64,000 nucleotides of DNA from Microvirga arsenatis (GCF_009910705.1 NZ_JAAAXJ010000010.1:1-64000), one strand, 5' to 3'; counted from the stretch's first letter, positions 36,356-46,270 are shown. Numbers and translations are program-made. Notes: a model not told the origin generated them from the letters alone.

Positions 36356-37237
36356 TCAGGGTCGGGCGAGGACCTCGATGTCCCGGTCGAGGCCGCTCTC
36401 GACCTTGAATTCCCGGGTGTAGACCTTGCCGTCATGGCGCGCGATCAGGATGTACTCGCCCTCCGCGAGCGTGACGGAAGGAAAGGCGCCGATGGCCTCG
36501 CGGATCACGTCGCCGCCGGGGGTGAGCACGCTGAAGGCCGTTCCCGCGAAGGCCTCGCCCCCTGCCGAACCCACCAGCTTGAGGGTCACGGTGGCGGCGC
36601 GGTGGTTGAGGGTCGCCTCCGTCACGCGTCCGGACTCCACCTTGAGGTCGCTGCGCATGATCGCGTTGGCGTCGCCATAGGTGGAGACCACGTGATAGGT
36701 GCCCTCGGGCAGGCGGATCATGTCGTTCGCCTTGGCGTCGGCGATGACGAGGCGGCCTTCGGAGTTCTGGGCCTCCGGCACGTAGACCGAGAAGCTCAGG
36801 CGATTCGGCGCGATGGGGCTGCCGCCCACGGCGCCCTTGAGCTGCAGGGCGCCCGCATTGATGGCGAGCCGCTCGTTGAGGTTTCCCCGCTGCACGCTGA
36901 TGCGCTTGGAGGCGCTCGCAAAGCCGTAGGCCACGTGAATGATGTAGTTGCCGGGCTGGAGGGTGAAGCTGGGCGTCGGGCTCGTGGAGCGGGCAACGAT
37001 GACGGGCTGGGACGCATCCCCGCGATCCTCGTAGATGCGCCAGACGAGGCCGGAACGGATCGGCTCGTTGCTGCCCGCAAAGGTCGCGCCCGCGTTCAGC
37101 GTGACCTGTCCGATGGAGATCGGCGGCAGGTTCTGCGACATGGACGGCACGGCCGGCGACTGGGCCGCCGCCCCGGAGGCGGCCAGGGCCGCCACCAGGC
37201 CAAGCAGGGAAATCGGCCGTTTCACGCGAAAAAGCAT
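36356..37237 (-). CDS. secreted beta-rich protein, function unknown
   Basis: 293 aa. The signal peptide ISLLGLVAALAASGAAAQ is followed by about three repeats of an Ig/carboxypeptidase-regulatory-like beta unit: FTLQPGNYIIHVAYGFASAS, IRLPEGTYHVVSTYGDANAI, VTLAEGEYILIARHDGKVYT. Each ends in a G-x-Y strand as in carbohydrate- or matrix-binding modules. Likely periplasmic. Starts 17 bp after the YfhO-like gene on the same strand, so co-transcribed. Common in Rhizobiales without known role. Confidence 0.7.
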   Translation of the reverse strand: MLFRVKRPISLLGLVAALAASGAAAQSPAVPSMSQNLPPISIGQVTLNAGATFAGSNEPIRSGLVWRIYEDRGDASQPVIVARSTSPTPSFTLQPGNYIIHVAYGFASASKRISVQRGNLNERLAINAGALQLKGAVGGSPIAPNRLSFSVYVPEAQNSEGRLVIADAKANDMIRLPEGTYHVVSTYGDANAIMRSDLKVESGRVTEATLNHRAATVTLKLVGSAGGEAFAGTAFSVLTPGGDVIREAIGAFPSVTLAEGEYILIARHDGKVYTREFKVESGLDRDIEVLARP

Positions 37238-37253
37238 CGTCTGAAAAGCAATC

Positions 37254-39698
37254 CTACTGAAGCGGGGAGGCGACCGCGGTGCGGATCGGCTCATCCTCGC
37301 CCTTGATAAGCCCGGATGCGGCGGAAACCAAATTCTCCAGCGACATGGGGCGGAAATGGAACTCGACCCGGTGCCGCCCGGCAGGAACCTCGACGCCGCG
37401 GAAGAGGAGATTGGCGCGCAGGATCGGACGGCGCTCGCCGTCCACCCAGGCCTCCCAGCCCGGGTAGTGGATGTCGTGCAGCACGAGAATTCCCTTCTCG
37501 CCGGCTTCCACCTCCACGGTGACCGAGTTCCTCTGGTAGCTCACGATGCGCGCCTGGCTCCCTGTGCCGGACCCCTTCGGATTGGTCGCCGCATAAGAGC
37601 CGCCGAGCAGGGGCATGCTGTCCTGGTCGATGAGCGCTTCCGTCTCCCGGTTGAACTCGGGCAGCTCGTCCTCCTCGAGGGCGGCGGCGGAATCGACCGG
37701 AAGCACCCGATGCGCCACGTAGGCGCGCGGCGCGGAGGCGTTCAGGCGGTAGATCCACATCCGGCCCGTGCCGTAGACCACCTCGGCATCGGTCAGACGG
37801 GGGAAGTGGCGGGGCAGCTTGTCCACGGGGCGGTCCAGGACGAGGTAATCGAGGCCCAGGAGGCTTGCGAGCTCGCACTCGTAGCCGCGGAAGCTCGTCG
37901 GAAACCGGCGCAGGTTCGGGTCCTCGGCGTTCTCGCCGGGGCCGATGGCGCGCTCGTAATCGGCGAGCCGGAGGGGGTTGTAGCCGATGATGTCCTCGAT
38001 CCCGAGCACCATGGAAGCATTCTGCCAGGCCCCCTTGAGGCCGAGGATCTCGACGCGCGGGTACTCGCCGCGGGCGTTGCGCTCGGCAAGCTCGCGCTTG
38101 AGGATCTGCAGGCCCTGAAGCTGCTCGGGCGGCAGCTGGGTGAAGACCGTGTAGCGCTCCGCAGGCTCCGCGTTGAGGGCCGAGGCGGCATGGCGGCCGA
38201 TCAGCTCGGCTCCCGTGAGCGTCACCAGCACCAGGGCCATGGCTCCCCGCCAGCGCGGGGCGCCTGCGAACCGGGCGATAGCCGCCATGGCGAGGACAGC
38301 CGCAGCCAGGCTTACGCCGATCTCCGCCAGGGCGGAGGAGACATGCCCGCCCCTGATCGCGAAGGTGAGCGCGCTGGCGACGGCAGCGATTACGAGCCCG
38401 AGAGCCACCAGGGGGAGGACCGCCCAGAGCCGTCCGAGGGCGTCCCGGCTCCAGCGCGGCATGCCCTCCATCGCATAGCGATGGACCAGATAGCCGCCGG
38501 CGAAGGCGAGGGCGATGTTGACGAGGAAGGTGGCATCCGCCGGACGGCGGTAGAGGTTCACGCCCGGCATATGGTCGAAGATGATCTCGAAGCCGGGGGT
38601 GTAGCGCCCGAGCGCGTAGAGAACCGCCGCGACCCCGACCACGAGGAAGAACCGGAACTCGCGGGCGAAGAGCCGACCGCCGGCAATGCCGTGCCAGACC
38701 AGCAGAAGCGCCGGGATCGTGCCGATGAAGAGGTAGTTCGTGGCCCGGTCGGTCCAGGTTCCCTCCTGAAGGCTGTGCCAGTCGGGACCCCAGTAGTCAT
38801 AGGTCCAGCGCAGGGAGCCGAAGACGTTGCCGAAAAGGATCGTCGCCAGGCTCTCGGGCGGGAGGGAGCCCATGGCGGCGACGCCGAAGCCGAAGGAGGG
38901 TCGCGTCGAGGTGGCGAGGAACTGCATGGTCAGAACGACGGGTACGGCCAGCAGCCCGCCGCCGATCAGGGCCATGGTGAGGAGAAGGCCCAGGCGGGAC
39001 CTCAGATAGGCAAGCGCGTGCGGCGCGGTCCAGATCCGGTGCGCGGCCACGCCGATCAGGGTGAGGGCGCAGAGGAAGGCCACCTGATCGCGGCCGATGA
39101 CCATCATCGCCGCGCTTAAGGCGAACAGCACGCCATAGGCGTAGGAGCGCCGGTCCAGCGCCTCCTCCAGCAGCCAGAAGGCGAGGGGGAAGAAGCCGTA
39201 GCTGAAGATCATGCCCGTGTGCTGGAGCCGCGCCGTCGCGGAGCCGCCGAGCATGAAGACGAGCGCCGCCACGACGGCGCCTGAGGAATGCCATCCCCTC
39301 CGGCGGAAGATCGGCACGAAGGCCAGGGCGCCCGGCAGGAAATGGGCGAAGACGACGACGTCGAAGACCTGCATGGACGGCTCGGGGAGGAGCCATCCGA
39401 ACAGCAGCATGGTGGGGGTGAAGAGAAGGGATTGCGGGTCAGCCGCCGAGGGATGGCCGCCGAAATGGTAGGGATTCCAGAGGGGGAGCTCGCCCTGGGC
39501 CAGGGCGGACCCGAGATAGCGGAAGATCGGGTAGAAGTGGTTTTTGGAGTCCCAGGGCACCACCGTGCCGGTCAGGGGCCAGAACGATGCGGCGGCGGCC
39601 CAGGCGGCCAGGATGAGGCCGCAGGCGAGAAGCGTCTCCCGCCTCGACCAAGCGGCCGGCGAGCGTGGAAGGTCTGGTCCGAAAAACGATGTCTGCAT
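37254..39698 (-). CDS. YfhO-like multi-span membrane protein
   Basis: 814 aa. About 12 membrane helices in the first 500 residues, then a large periplasmic C-terminal part with YPGWEAWVDGERRPILRANL and GRHRVEFHFRPMSLENL. GELPLWNPYHFGGHPSAADP and the TVVPWDSKNHFYPIFRYLG loop after helix 1 are typical of the GT-C-like YfhO family, which includes proteins for glycosylating teichoic acids or other surface sugars. In alphaproteobacteria the substrate is unknown. It precedes the secreted beta-rich protein. Confidence 0.75.
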   Translation of the reverse strand: MQTSFFGPDLPRSPAAWSRRETLLACGLILAAWAAAASFWPLTGTVVPWDSKNHFYPIFRYLGSALAQGELPLWNPYHFGGHPSAADPQSLLFTPTMLLFGWLLPEPSMQVFDVVVFAHFLPGALAFVPIFRRRGWHSSGAVVAALVFMLGGSATARLQHTGMIFSYGFFPLAFWLLEEALDRRSYAYGVLFALSAAMMVIGRDQVAFLCALTLIGVAAHRIWTAPHALAYLRSRLGLLLTMALIGGGLLAVPVVLTMQFLATSTRPSFGFGVAAMGSLPPESLATILFGNVFGSLRWTYDYWGPDWHSLQEGTWTDRATNYLFIGTIPALLLVWHGIAGGRLFAREFRFFLVVGVAAVLYALGRYTPGFEIIFDHMPGVNLYRRPADATFLVNIALAFAGGYLVHRYAMEGMPRWSRDALGRLWAVLPLVALGLVIAAVASALTFAIRGGHVSSALAEIGVSLAAAVLAMAAIARFAGAPRWRGAMALVLVTLTGAELIGRHAASALNAEPAERYTVFTQLPPEQLQGLQILKRELAERNARGEYPRVEILGLKGAWQNASMVLGIEDIIGYNPLRLADYERAIGPGENAEDPNLRRFPTSFRGYECELASLLGLDYLVLDRPVDKLPRHFPRLTDAEVVYGTGRMWIYRLNASAPRAYVAHRVLPVDSAAALEEDELPEFNRETEALIDQDSMPLLGGSYAATNPKGSGTGSQARIVSYQRNSVTVEVEAGEKGILVLHDIHYPGWEAWVDGERRPILRANLLFRGVEVPAGRHRVEFHFRPMSLENLVSAASGLIKGEDEPIRTAVASPLQ

Positions 39699-39948
39699 TG
39701 CCCCGATGCGGCTTGACGCCTGTTCTTGTTCCCAGGCTCATCCCCTCGGCCTGCCTGAGCATGCCGCCGGGTTCGCCTGGGCTGAAACCTGCTTGGCGTA
39801 GAACCGCACTCCCCCTATACATCCGCTGCTGTTTCTTCTGCGGCAGCGGTCCGCCCTGAGGACGCCTGCGCTCCCTCAAGCGCAGCAAGACGGCGAGACG
39901 ATGGCGGATCTCCGCCCGCCTTGGCTCGCCGCCTCGGCCTCCATTGTC

Positions 39949-39961
39949 ATTGTTTCACAAT
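39949..39961. promoter_or_regulatory. short inverted repeat before the nitroreductase gene
   Basis: ATTGT-TTC-ACAAT is a perfect inverted repeat 22 bp before the ATG. It could be an operator for an unidentified repressor. Evidence is limited to the symmetry. Confidence 0.3.
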
Positions 39962-39983
39962 ATTCAAGCTGGATGAAGCTCCC

Positions 39984-40547
39984 ATGAATGAAAGCCTTTC
40001 CCGCCTCCTGCAGCGCCGCTCGGTGCCCTCGCGCTGGCTGGGCGAGCCGGGGCCGAGCGAGCAGGAGATCGAGACCCTGCTGCGGGTCGCCTCCCGGGTG
40101 CCGGACCACGGCAAGCTCGTTCCCTGGCGCTTCATCCTGATCCAGGGCGAGGGGCGGCAGCGCCTCGGCAGCGTGCTGGCGGAAGCCTTCCAGGCGGACA
40201 ACCCTGGAGCGGATGCGGAGAAGGTGGCGGTCGAGCGGGAGCGCTTCGCCAATCCTCCCCTGGTGGTGGCGGTGGTGTCCCGCGTGGTGCCGCACGTGAA
40301 GATCCCGGACTGGGAGCAGGTTCTCTCGGCCGGCGCCGTCTGCATGAACCTCCTCAATGCCGCAACCTTCCTCGGCTACGGCGCCTCCTGGCTCACGGGC
40401 TGGGCGGCCTTCGACCGGCGGGTGCTGGATGCCCTCGGGCTCAAGCCGGACGAGCGCATTGCCGGCTTCGTCCATATCGGCACGGCCAAGGAAACGCCCT
40501 CGGACCGGGACCGGCCCCGGCTCGAGGACATCGTGACGCGGTTCTGA
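39984..40547 (+). CDS. nitroreductase family protein
   Basis: 187 aa flavoprotein of the YdjA-like branch. LLQRRSVPSRWLGEPGPSEQ, ASRVPDHGKLVPWRFILIQG and AGAVCMNLLNAATFLGYGAS with GWAAFD form the FMN-binding pattern. It reduces nitro, quinone or similar groups using NAD(P)H, with the substrate open. ATG 39984 is chosen over 39921 because the family begins here. It is followed 67 bp later by the flavin reductase-like gene. Confidence 0.85.
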   Translation: MNESLSRLLQRRSVPSRWLGEPGPSEQEIETLLRVASRVPDHGKLVPWRFILIQGEGRQRLGSVLAEAFQADNPGADAEKVAVERERFANPPLVVAVVSRVVPHVKIPDWEQVLSAGAVCMNLLNAATFLGYGASWLTGWAAFDRRVLDALGLKPDERIAGFVHIGTAKETPSDRDRPRLEDIVTRF

Positions 40548-40614
40548 ATGTCTAGACGTTCGTCGCGTGTCCTGCGGCGAACCGGTGCCCACTTCGCCGG
40601 GGAAATGCTCCATC

Positions 40615-41223
40615 ATGTTCTACGAGACCTCGACCAACGCCCACGGCCTGCCCCACGATCCCTTCAAGGCCATCGTGGCCCCGCGCCCCATCGGCTGGAT
40701 CACCGCCGTGAGCGGCAGGGGGGAGGTGAACCTCTCGCCCTATTCTTTCTTCAATGCGGTCTCCGAGCGTCCGCCCATGGTGGCGTTCTCGTCTGCGGGC
40801 CGAAAGGATGCGCTCGCCTTCGTCGAGGAAACGGGGGAGTTCGTCTGCAACCTGGCGACCTACGACCTGAGGGAGCAGATGAACGCGACCTCGGCAGCCC
40901 TGCCGCGGGGACAGAACGAGATGGAGCATGCGGGCCTCCGGCCCGCTCCGTCGCGCCTTGTGAAGCCGCCGCGGCTGGCGGAGGCTCCGGCGGCGCTCGA
41001 GTGCAAGTGGCTCCAGACCGTGCCGCTCGAGCCCCTCGGCGGCGGCGAGCCGTCCTATTACCTGGTGATCGGGCAGGTGGTCGGCATCCACATCGACGAC
41101 CGCTTCATCGTGAACGGCCTCGTCGATACGGCTGCCATGCGCCCCATCGCCCGCGCCGGCTACCGAGACTACTTCGTGGCGACCCCGGAGACGAAGTTCT
41201 CGATCACCCGTCCCGGCGGCTGA
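40615..41223 (+). CDS. flavin reductase-like (FMN-binding split barrel) protein
   Basis: 202 aa. DPFKAIVAPRPIGWITAVSG, NLSPYSFFNAVSERPPMVAF and ETGEFVCNLATYDLREQMNA are the flavin-reductase-like domain signature. Probably FMN-binding; reductase or oxidoreductase activity cannot be assigned exactly. It likely shares a transcript with the nitroreductase, and a terminator follows. Confidence 0.85.
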   Translation: MFYETSTNAHGLPHDPFKAIVAPRPIGWITAVSGRGEVNLSPYSFFNAVSERPPMVAFSSAGRKDALAFVEETGEFVCNLATYDLREQMNATSAALPRGQNEMEHAGLRPAPSRLVKPPRLAEAPAALECKWLQTVPLEPLGGGEPSYYLVIGQVVGIHIDDRFIVNGLVDTAAMRPIARAGYRDYFVATPETKFSITRPGG

Positions 41224-41256
41224 GGCCGTCCGGTTTCGGGTACCAATCCCATGAGA

Positions 41257-41289
41257 AAGCGCCCCGCGATGGCAGGTCGCGGGGCGCTT
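41257..41289 (+). terminator. terminator after the flavin reductase-like gene
   Basis: AAGCGCCCCGCGA-TGGCAGG-TCGCGGGGCGCTT gives a perfect 13-bp stem. A short CGTTC stretch follows in place of a T tract. It lies between two convergent genes and may serve both. Confidence 0.8.
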
Positions 41290-41323
41290 CGTTCGGAGAA
41301 TCCACGGATCTGCCGAATTCGGC

Positions 41324-43759
41324 TTAGATCACGAAGAAGTCCTTGTGGGTGACGGCGAGGTGCTTGGCGAGGGTGGCGATCTCCACCGCCTTGCCCTTGC
41401 CCGAGCCGTCGGCGTCGTAGAGCAGCACGCCCTTCTTGGCATCGTAGATGACGTGGTCGTTCTTGTCCTTGGCGGCCGAGCCCTTGACGAAGTGGCCGCT
41501 CTTGAGCTGCGCCGGGCTGGCGTCCGTGCCCCTCGTGCCGAGCTTGGTGAACACCGCGTTGTCGAGCCAGAGGCTGTCGTCGCGCACGGTGAAGTCCGCG
41601 ATCTTGTCCCTGTTCGCGGATTGGCTGGGCTTGGTGTCGAACACGAACACGTCCCGGCCGGCATCGCCCCGCAGGCTGTCGTGGCCAAAGCCGCCATAGA
41701 CCGTGTCGTCCCCGCCGGCGCCGCTGATGGTATCCCTGCCGGCATCGGCCTTGAGGATATCGGAGGACGAGGAGCCGAGGACGGTTTCATTGATCCTGTT
41801 GCCGACCTCGATCAAGAAGGTTTCGTCATAGCTTGCATTCGCGGCATCCGTGACCCGGATCGTGACCGTGTGGGTGGTCGCCTGCTCGTGGTCGAGTCTG
41901 GAGCTGTCCTTGACCACCAGCCGGCCGTTCTGGATCGCGAAGCGCCCGCCGGCATCGTTCACGAGCGAGAAGGTGAGGGGGCCGCCATCCACGTCGGTGC
42001 CGGTGAGGGTGCCGATGGGCGTCCCGGCCCCGGCATTCTCCTCCACCCGGCCCTGGGACAGGGTGATGTCGTGCGGCGCGTCGTTGACCGGCCTGACCGA
42101 CAACGAGAACGTGACCGAGGAGGCGAAGTCTCCGCCTTCGGATGAGACCTTCAGGCTGACGCTTCCGTTGAAGTTCCGTGGGGGCGTTCCCGAGAAGGTC
42201 CGGGTCGCCTCGTCGAAACTCAGCCAGGCCGGCAGGGCGGACCCGTCCGCGAGCGTCGCAACGAAGCCTGTGGCAGCCGCATCGAACACGCCTCTGGGAA
42301 CCACAAAGGACCAGGGGCTGTCCTCGTCGATGGCCTGCGCAGGAAGGACATTGCCCTCCGCGAGCAGATCGTCGAGCGAACTGACCTGACCGTTGAACGA
42401 GATCCGTTCGACATTCGACAGGATATCGATGTCGGCCGAGCCCCCGCTCATGTCGGCGACCTGCACCCGCCCGTTGGACAGGCGCAGGAAGGAGAAGCCG
42501 TCGCGCGGGCCGTGGAGATAGTAGGTGTCGACATCGCCGCCGCCGTCGATGGCGTCCGAGCCATCGCCGCCAGTGAGAACGTCGTCGCCAGCGCCGCCGG
42601 AGATCTCGTCATTGCCAGCGCCGCCGTTCAGCCTGTCGGCACCGGCCTGGCCCTGCAGAGAGTCGTTGCCGTTCGTGCCCGTGCGCTCGAAGGGAGTCGT
42701 GATGTTCGGAACATCGGCCGTATCCAGCGTGTAGCCACTGGTGACGTTCGTGACCTGATTGGGAGCGTCTCCGTTCGGCCCGTCCGTGTCGACCGCACTG
42801 GGATTGGTCGCGACGATTTCATAGATCCCGTACTGAGCGGTGTCGATGCTGTTGCCGTAAACCGAAATCCCGGTTCCCGGCCCCTGGGTCTGGAGCATGA
42901 TTCCGACGAAGCTGTCGGTCGTGCTGACGCCGGTGATCGTGTTGCCGTAAATGGCGAGATCGGTCGCGGTCGACGTGACGATGATGCCGGAGGAGGACGC
43001 ATCAATCTTGGTATACCCGATGCCGGTGATCGTGTTGCCGGACACGTCACCGGTCACTCCATATCCAAGGTCGAGGCCGTTCTGAGCGATGGCATCGGTG
43101 TGGGTGCCCTCGATCTCGTTGTCACTGATGGTCACGTTGGCCTGACGAACGACGATGGCCGCCTTCTGGAAATCGGTGAAGCCGTTGCCGATTGCGGAGA
43201 AGGTGTTGTCCTTGTTCTCATCGTCATTGGTCACGACGACGGCCATGCCGGTTTGAACGCCGAAGTGACTCTCCTGCAGGTGAACGCCCTTCACGTCGGA
43301 ATCCACGAGCGCGCCTGAGGAATTGTTGAAGAAGACACCTGCGAAGCCGGACCCGGCCGGCCTGGCGTCACCCTTTCCTGCACCGTCCACGGTGACGTTG
43401 AAGATCCTGACATTGCTGGAGTCGTCGACCGAGATCACGGCAGCCACGTCCGAACCCCAGTAATCCGAGCGCACGGCCGTCAGGGCGTCGGGGCAGGTGA
43501 TCACAACGCCCGCGCCGGCGCCCCTGATCGTCAGGCCGTCGGCACCCTCGACCCTGACCTGCTCGGCATAGGTACCGGGTGCGACAAGGACGACTGCGCC
43601 GGCAGGCGCCTGCGCGGCGGCTTCCTGAATCGTCTGGTAGCCTCGCGCTGCATGATCGACCAAGAGGAAGGTTTGCCCCCCGTCCTCCACAGATCTCGTG
43701 CCGGCCGCGATTTGAGCGTCGTTTTGATACCAGGAACCTTCGCGGAATGTGATGGGCAT
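41324..43759 (-). CDS. secreted beta-helix, cadherin-like and RTX protein, 811 aa
   Basis: Residues about 40-330 form a right-handed parallel beta-helix (repeats such as SSNVRIFNVTVDGAG and ATDLAIYGNTITGVS), as in polysaccharide-modifying or adhesive surface proteins. About 360-410 are RTX calcium repeats (GGAGNDEISGGAGDDVLTGG). About 470-650 hold dystroglycan/cadherin-like Ig units (PAWLSFDEATRTFSGTPP, GTDVDGGPLTFSLVND). About 660-710 are further RTX repeats, and the end (DSLWLDNAVFTKLGT to KDFFVI) is the tail shared with the protein at 18940. No N-terminal signal, so type I secretion is expected. Possible adhesin or epimerase/lyase. Confidence 0.82.
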   Translation of the reverse strand: MPITFREGSWYQNDAQIAAGTRSVEDGGQTFLLVDHAARGYQTIQEAAAQAPAGAVVLVAPGTYAEQVRVEGADGLTIRGAGAGVVITCPDALTAVRSDYWGSDVAAVISVDDSSNVRIFNVTVDGAGKGDARPAGSGFAGVFFNNSSGALVDSDVKGVHLQESHFGVQTGMAVVVTNDDENKDNTFSAIGNGFTDFQKAAIVVRQANVTISDNEIEGTHTDAIAQNGLDLGYGVTGDVSGNTITGIGYTKIDASSSGIIVTSTATDLAIYGNTITGVSTTDSFVGIMLQTQGPGTGISVYGNSIDTAQYGIYEIVATNPSAVDTDGPNGDAPNQVTNVTSGYTLDTADVPNITTPFERTGTNGNDSLQGQAGADRLNGGAGNDEISGGAGDDVLTGGDGSDAIDGGGDVDTYYLHGPRDGFSFLRLSNGRVQVADMSGGSADIDILSNVERISFNGQVSSLDDLLAEGNVLPAQAIDEDSPWSFVVPRGVFDAAATGFVATLADGSALPAWLSFDEATRTFSGTPPRNFNGSVSLKVSSEGGDFASSVTFSLSVRPVNDAPHDITLSQGRVEENAGAGTPIGTLTGTDVDGGPLTFSLVNDAGGRFAIQNGRLVVKDSSRLDHEQATTHTVTIRVTDAANASYDETFLIEVGNRINETVLGSSSSDILKADAGRDTISGAGGDDTVYGGFGHDSLRGDAGRDVFVFDTKPSQSANRDKIADFTVRDDSLWLDNAVFTKLGTRGTDASPAQLKSGHFVKGSAAKDKNDHVIYDAKKGVLLYDADGSGKGKAVEIATLAKHLAVTHKDFFVI

Positions 43760-44043
43760 CGTGTCTCCTCACTTGGCCGAACGGCCGAGTTTTGAACCGC
43801 ACGCTGCAGCCCGGATCGGTTTCGCCGATGCCTGTCCTCGGTGCCGCGCGGCTAAGGGAGAGACAAAAAGCACAGGCGGCCAGGGCTGCCGGCCCTATAT
43901 GGAGAGGAGATAACGTTTCTTGAACTACATGGATGGAGAGGGCCTGCCGATTTGATTCGGCATTGAGCCGGTGTTTCGCATGTGCCTAAAAGCGAACCCG
44001 TTGCCTATCCGGGTTCCGCTGCGGCCAGGATGGGATCCTGCCT

Positions 44044-44912
44044 CTACAGGCCGGCCCGCCTCAGCAGCCGCTCGGCGCGCAGCAGATGGGGGCGGTCCAG
44101 CATCTCCCCATTCACGCCGACGACCCCGGCGCCCGGATTGTTCCTGAAGGCCTCGATCACGGCTTGTGCCCGCTCAACGGCCTCCGGTGAGGGGGTAAAG
44201 GCCTCGTTGATGACGGGCACCTGGGCCGGGTGGATGGCCATCTTCGCCACGAAGCCGTCCCTCCGCGCGGCCCGGCATTCGGCTTCGAGCCCCGCCATGT
44301 CGCGGAAATTCGTAAAGACGGAATCCACCGCATCGACCCCTGCGGCGGCCGCGCCGAACAGGGTCAGGGAGCGGGCGAGCCGGTAGGGATCGGTATAGGC
44401 GCCGCTCTCGTCCCTGTTCGCTTCCGCGCCGAGATCCGCCGAGAGGTCCTCTCCGCCCCAGGTCAGACCCATCAGCCGGTGGCTCGCGCCGGCGAAGGTG
44501 CCCAGCGCGAAGACGCCGGCGGCGTTCTCGGTGCGATGGCCAGGATGCGGGTGGCGCCGTCCTCGAGGCCGAACTCCGCCTCGCGCACGGCAAGCTTGGC
44601 ACCGAGATGCGCCACGTCCGCCCCGCCGACCGTCTTCGGCAGCACGATCCCATCGGGGCCTGCGCCCATCACCCCATCGAGATCGGCATCGATGAGGCCG
44701 GTGGTCAGGCCGTTGACGCGCACGAAGAGGCGCGGGCGCCCGGTCTTCGCCTGCTGCTCCCTCAGGAATTCGGAGGTGACCCGCCGCGCCTCCTCCTTGG
44801 CCGGGAGGGCGACCGAATCCTCCAGATCGATGAGGAGGATGTCGGCTCCGGACATCAGGCCCTTCTCCAGCTTCCTGGGGCTGTCCCCCGGCACGAAGAG
44901 CAGGGAGCGCAT
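44044..44912 (-). pseudogene. HpcH/HpaI-CitE-like CoA ester lyase, frameshifted
   Basis: ATG 44912 after AAGAGGAA begins MRSLLFVPGDSPRKLEKGL, with LLIDLEDSVALPAKEEARR, LFVRVNG and DGIVLPKTVGGADV, all conserved in CitE/malyl-CoA lyase-like proteins. The frame breaks after TRILAIA at about 44531-44537. The remainder continues in another frame as TENAAGVFALGTFAGASHRL, GLTWGGEDLSADLGAE and KMAIHPAQVPVINEAF. Restoring one missing base gives a full-length 289-aa protein. Either a real recent lesion or a sequencing error. It overlaps the MaoC stop by one base. Confidence 0.8.
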
Positions 44913-45391
44913 CAGGCGTTCCTCTTGCGCATGAAAGCCTGGCGGCGGCATTCGGCGACGAGGGTGCCGTCCTGCTTGTAGGCCCGGTGGATGAACTCGA
45001 CGATGCCCGCATCCGGGCGCGACTTGGACTCGCGCTTCGCCACGATCTCGGTCGTGGCGTTGATCGTGTCGCCTTCGAAGACCGGCGCCGGGAACTTCAC
45101 GTCCGTCATGCCGAGATTGGCGATGGTGGTGCCCACGGTGGTGTCGTTGACGGAGATGCCGATGAGAAGCCCCAGGGTGAACAGGGAGTTCATGAGCGGC
45201 TTGCCCCATTCCGTCTCCGTGGCGCAGAAATGCGCGTCGATATGGAGCGGCTGCGGGTTCAGGGTCATGTTGGAGAACAGCATGTTGTCCATCTGGGTCA
45301 CCGTCCGGGTCAGGCGGTGCTTGATGGTGGTGCCGACGGTGAAATCCTCGAAATAGAGGCCGCCCCGCGGGTGCCTTGTCTCATCGTTCAT
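44912..45391 (-). CDS. MaoC family dehydratase
   Basis: 159 aa hot-dog fold. YFEDFTVGTTIKHRLTRTVT, NPQPLHIDAHFCA (the catalytic Asp/His loop) and SLFTLGLLIGISVND are typical of MaoC-like enoyl-CoA hydratases. It probably adds or removes water from an acyl-CoA. The CitE-like lyase directly downstream suggests a short pathway that cleaves a hydroxyacyl-CoA, similar to mesaconyl/malyl-CoA chemistry. The exact substrate is inferred only. Confidence 0.85.
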   Translation of the reverse strand: MNDETRHPRGGLYFEDFTVGTTIKHRLTRTVTQMDNMLFSNMTLNPQPLHIDAHFCATETEWGKPLMNSLFTLGLLIGISVNDTTVGTTIANLGMTDVKFPAPVFEGDTINATTEIVAKRESKSRPDAGIVEFIHRAYKQDGTLVAECRRQAFMRKRNA

Positions 45392-45447
45392 GACGTTTAC
45401 CTCACGCTGGTGTACGGCACACGGTTAAGCCCGTGCCTTCTGCTTTT

Positions 45448-46221
45448 TCAATAGCCGAACTGCTCCCGCAGGATGCGCTCGTCCAGGCTGTGGCCGGGAT
45501 CGTGCAGCATCACGAGATCGACGCTGCGGTCCATCGAGACGTCGACGCGGGAGACGCTGCGGAACTCCGTGTGATCGGCCACGGCGCTCACGGGCCGGTT
45601 CTCCGCCTCCAGAACCTCGACCTGGATCTTGGCATAATCGGGCAGCAGGGCGCCGCGCCAGCGTCGCGGGCGGAAGGCGGAGATCGGGGTCAGGGCAAGC
45701 AGCGGCGCGTTCAGCGGCAGGATGGGGCCGCCGACGGACAGGTTGTAGGCGGTCGATCCGGCGGGTGTCGCCACCAGGGTACCGTCGGCGATGAGCTCGG
45801 GAATCCGCACGCGGTTGTCGACGCTCACCCGCAGCTTGGCCGCCTGATAGGTCTGGCGCAGCATGGAGACCTCGTTGATCGCCCGCGCCGTATGGGCCAC
45901 CCCGTGCACGTCCCAGGCCACCATCAGCAGCGGGTGGACCACGCTGCGCTCGGCCGCCTCGAGCCGCTCGTAGAGGTCGTCCTCCCGAAAGTCGTTCATC
46001 AGGAAGCCGACCGTGCCCTTGTTCATGCCGTAGATGGGCTTGGCCGTGCCCATGAAGGTGTGAAGGCTCTGCAGCATCAGTCCATCGCCGCCAAGGGCCA
46101 CGATGACGTCCGCCTCCTCGGGGGAGACGTGGGCATACCGGTCCTGGAGGGCCTTGAGCGCGCTCTGAGCGTCAGGGGCGCTGCTGGCCACGAATGCGAT
46201 GCTGTTGAAACGGCGGGCCAT
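45448..46221 (-). CDS. nadK: NAD kinase
   Basis: 257 aa. Makes NADP from NAD and ATP (or polyphosphate). [20 protein letters not shown] has the GGDG motif, and [20 protein letters not shown] is the second conserved motif with NGT-like GTVGFLMND between. Cytoplasmic, essential in most bacteria. Divergent from cutA. Confidence 0.94.
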   Translation of the reverse strand: MARRFNSIAFVASSAPDAQSALKALQDRYAHVSPEEADVIVALGGDGLMLQSLHTFMGTAKPIYGMNKGTVGFLMNDFREDDLYERLEAAERSVVHPLLMVAWDVHGVAHTARAINEVSMLRQTYQAAKLRVSVDNRVRIPELIADGTLVATPAGSTAYNLSVGGPILPLNAPLLALTPISAFRPRRWRGALLPDYAKIQVEVLEAENRPVSAVADHTEFRSVSRVDVSMDRSVDLVMLHDPGHSLDERILREQFGY

Positions 46222-46270
46222 GCCCAGTTACCCTCGCTGCGTCCGACCGGATGCGGAGGAAAGGCATAGC

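Noticed and set aside
37356-39119. 587-aa plus-strand frame opposite the YfhO-like gene
   Set aside because: No family features, whereas the opposite strand has membrane helices and conserved motifs.
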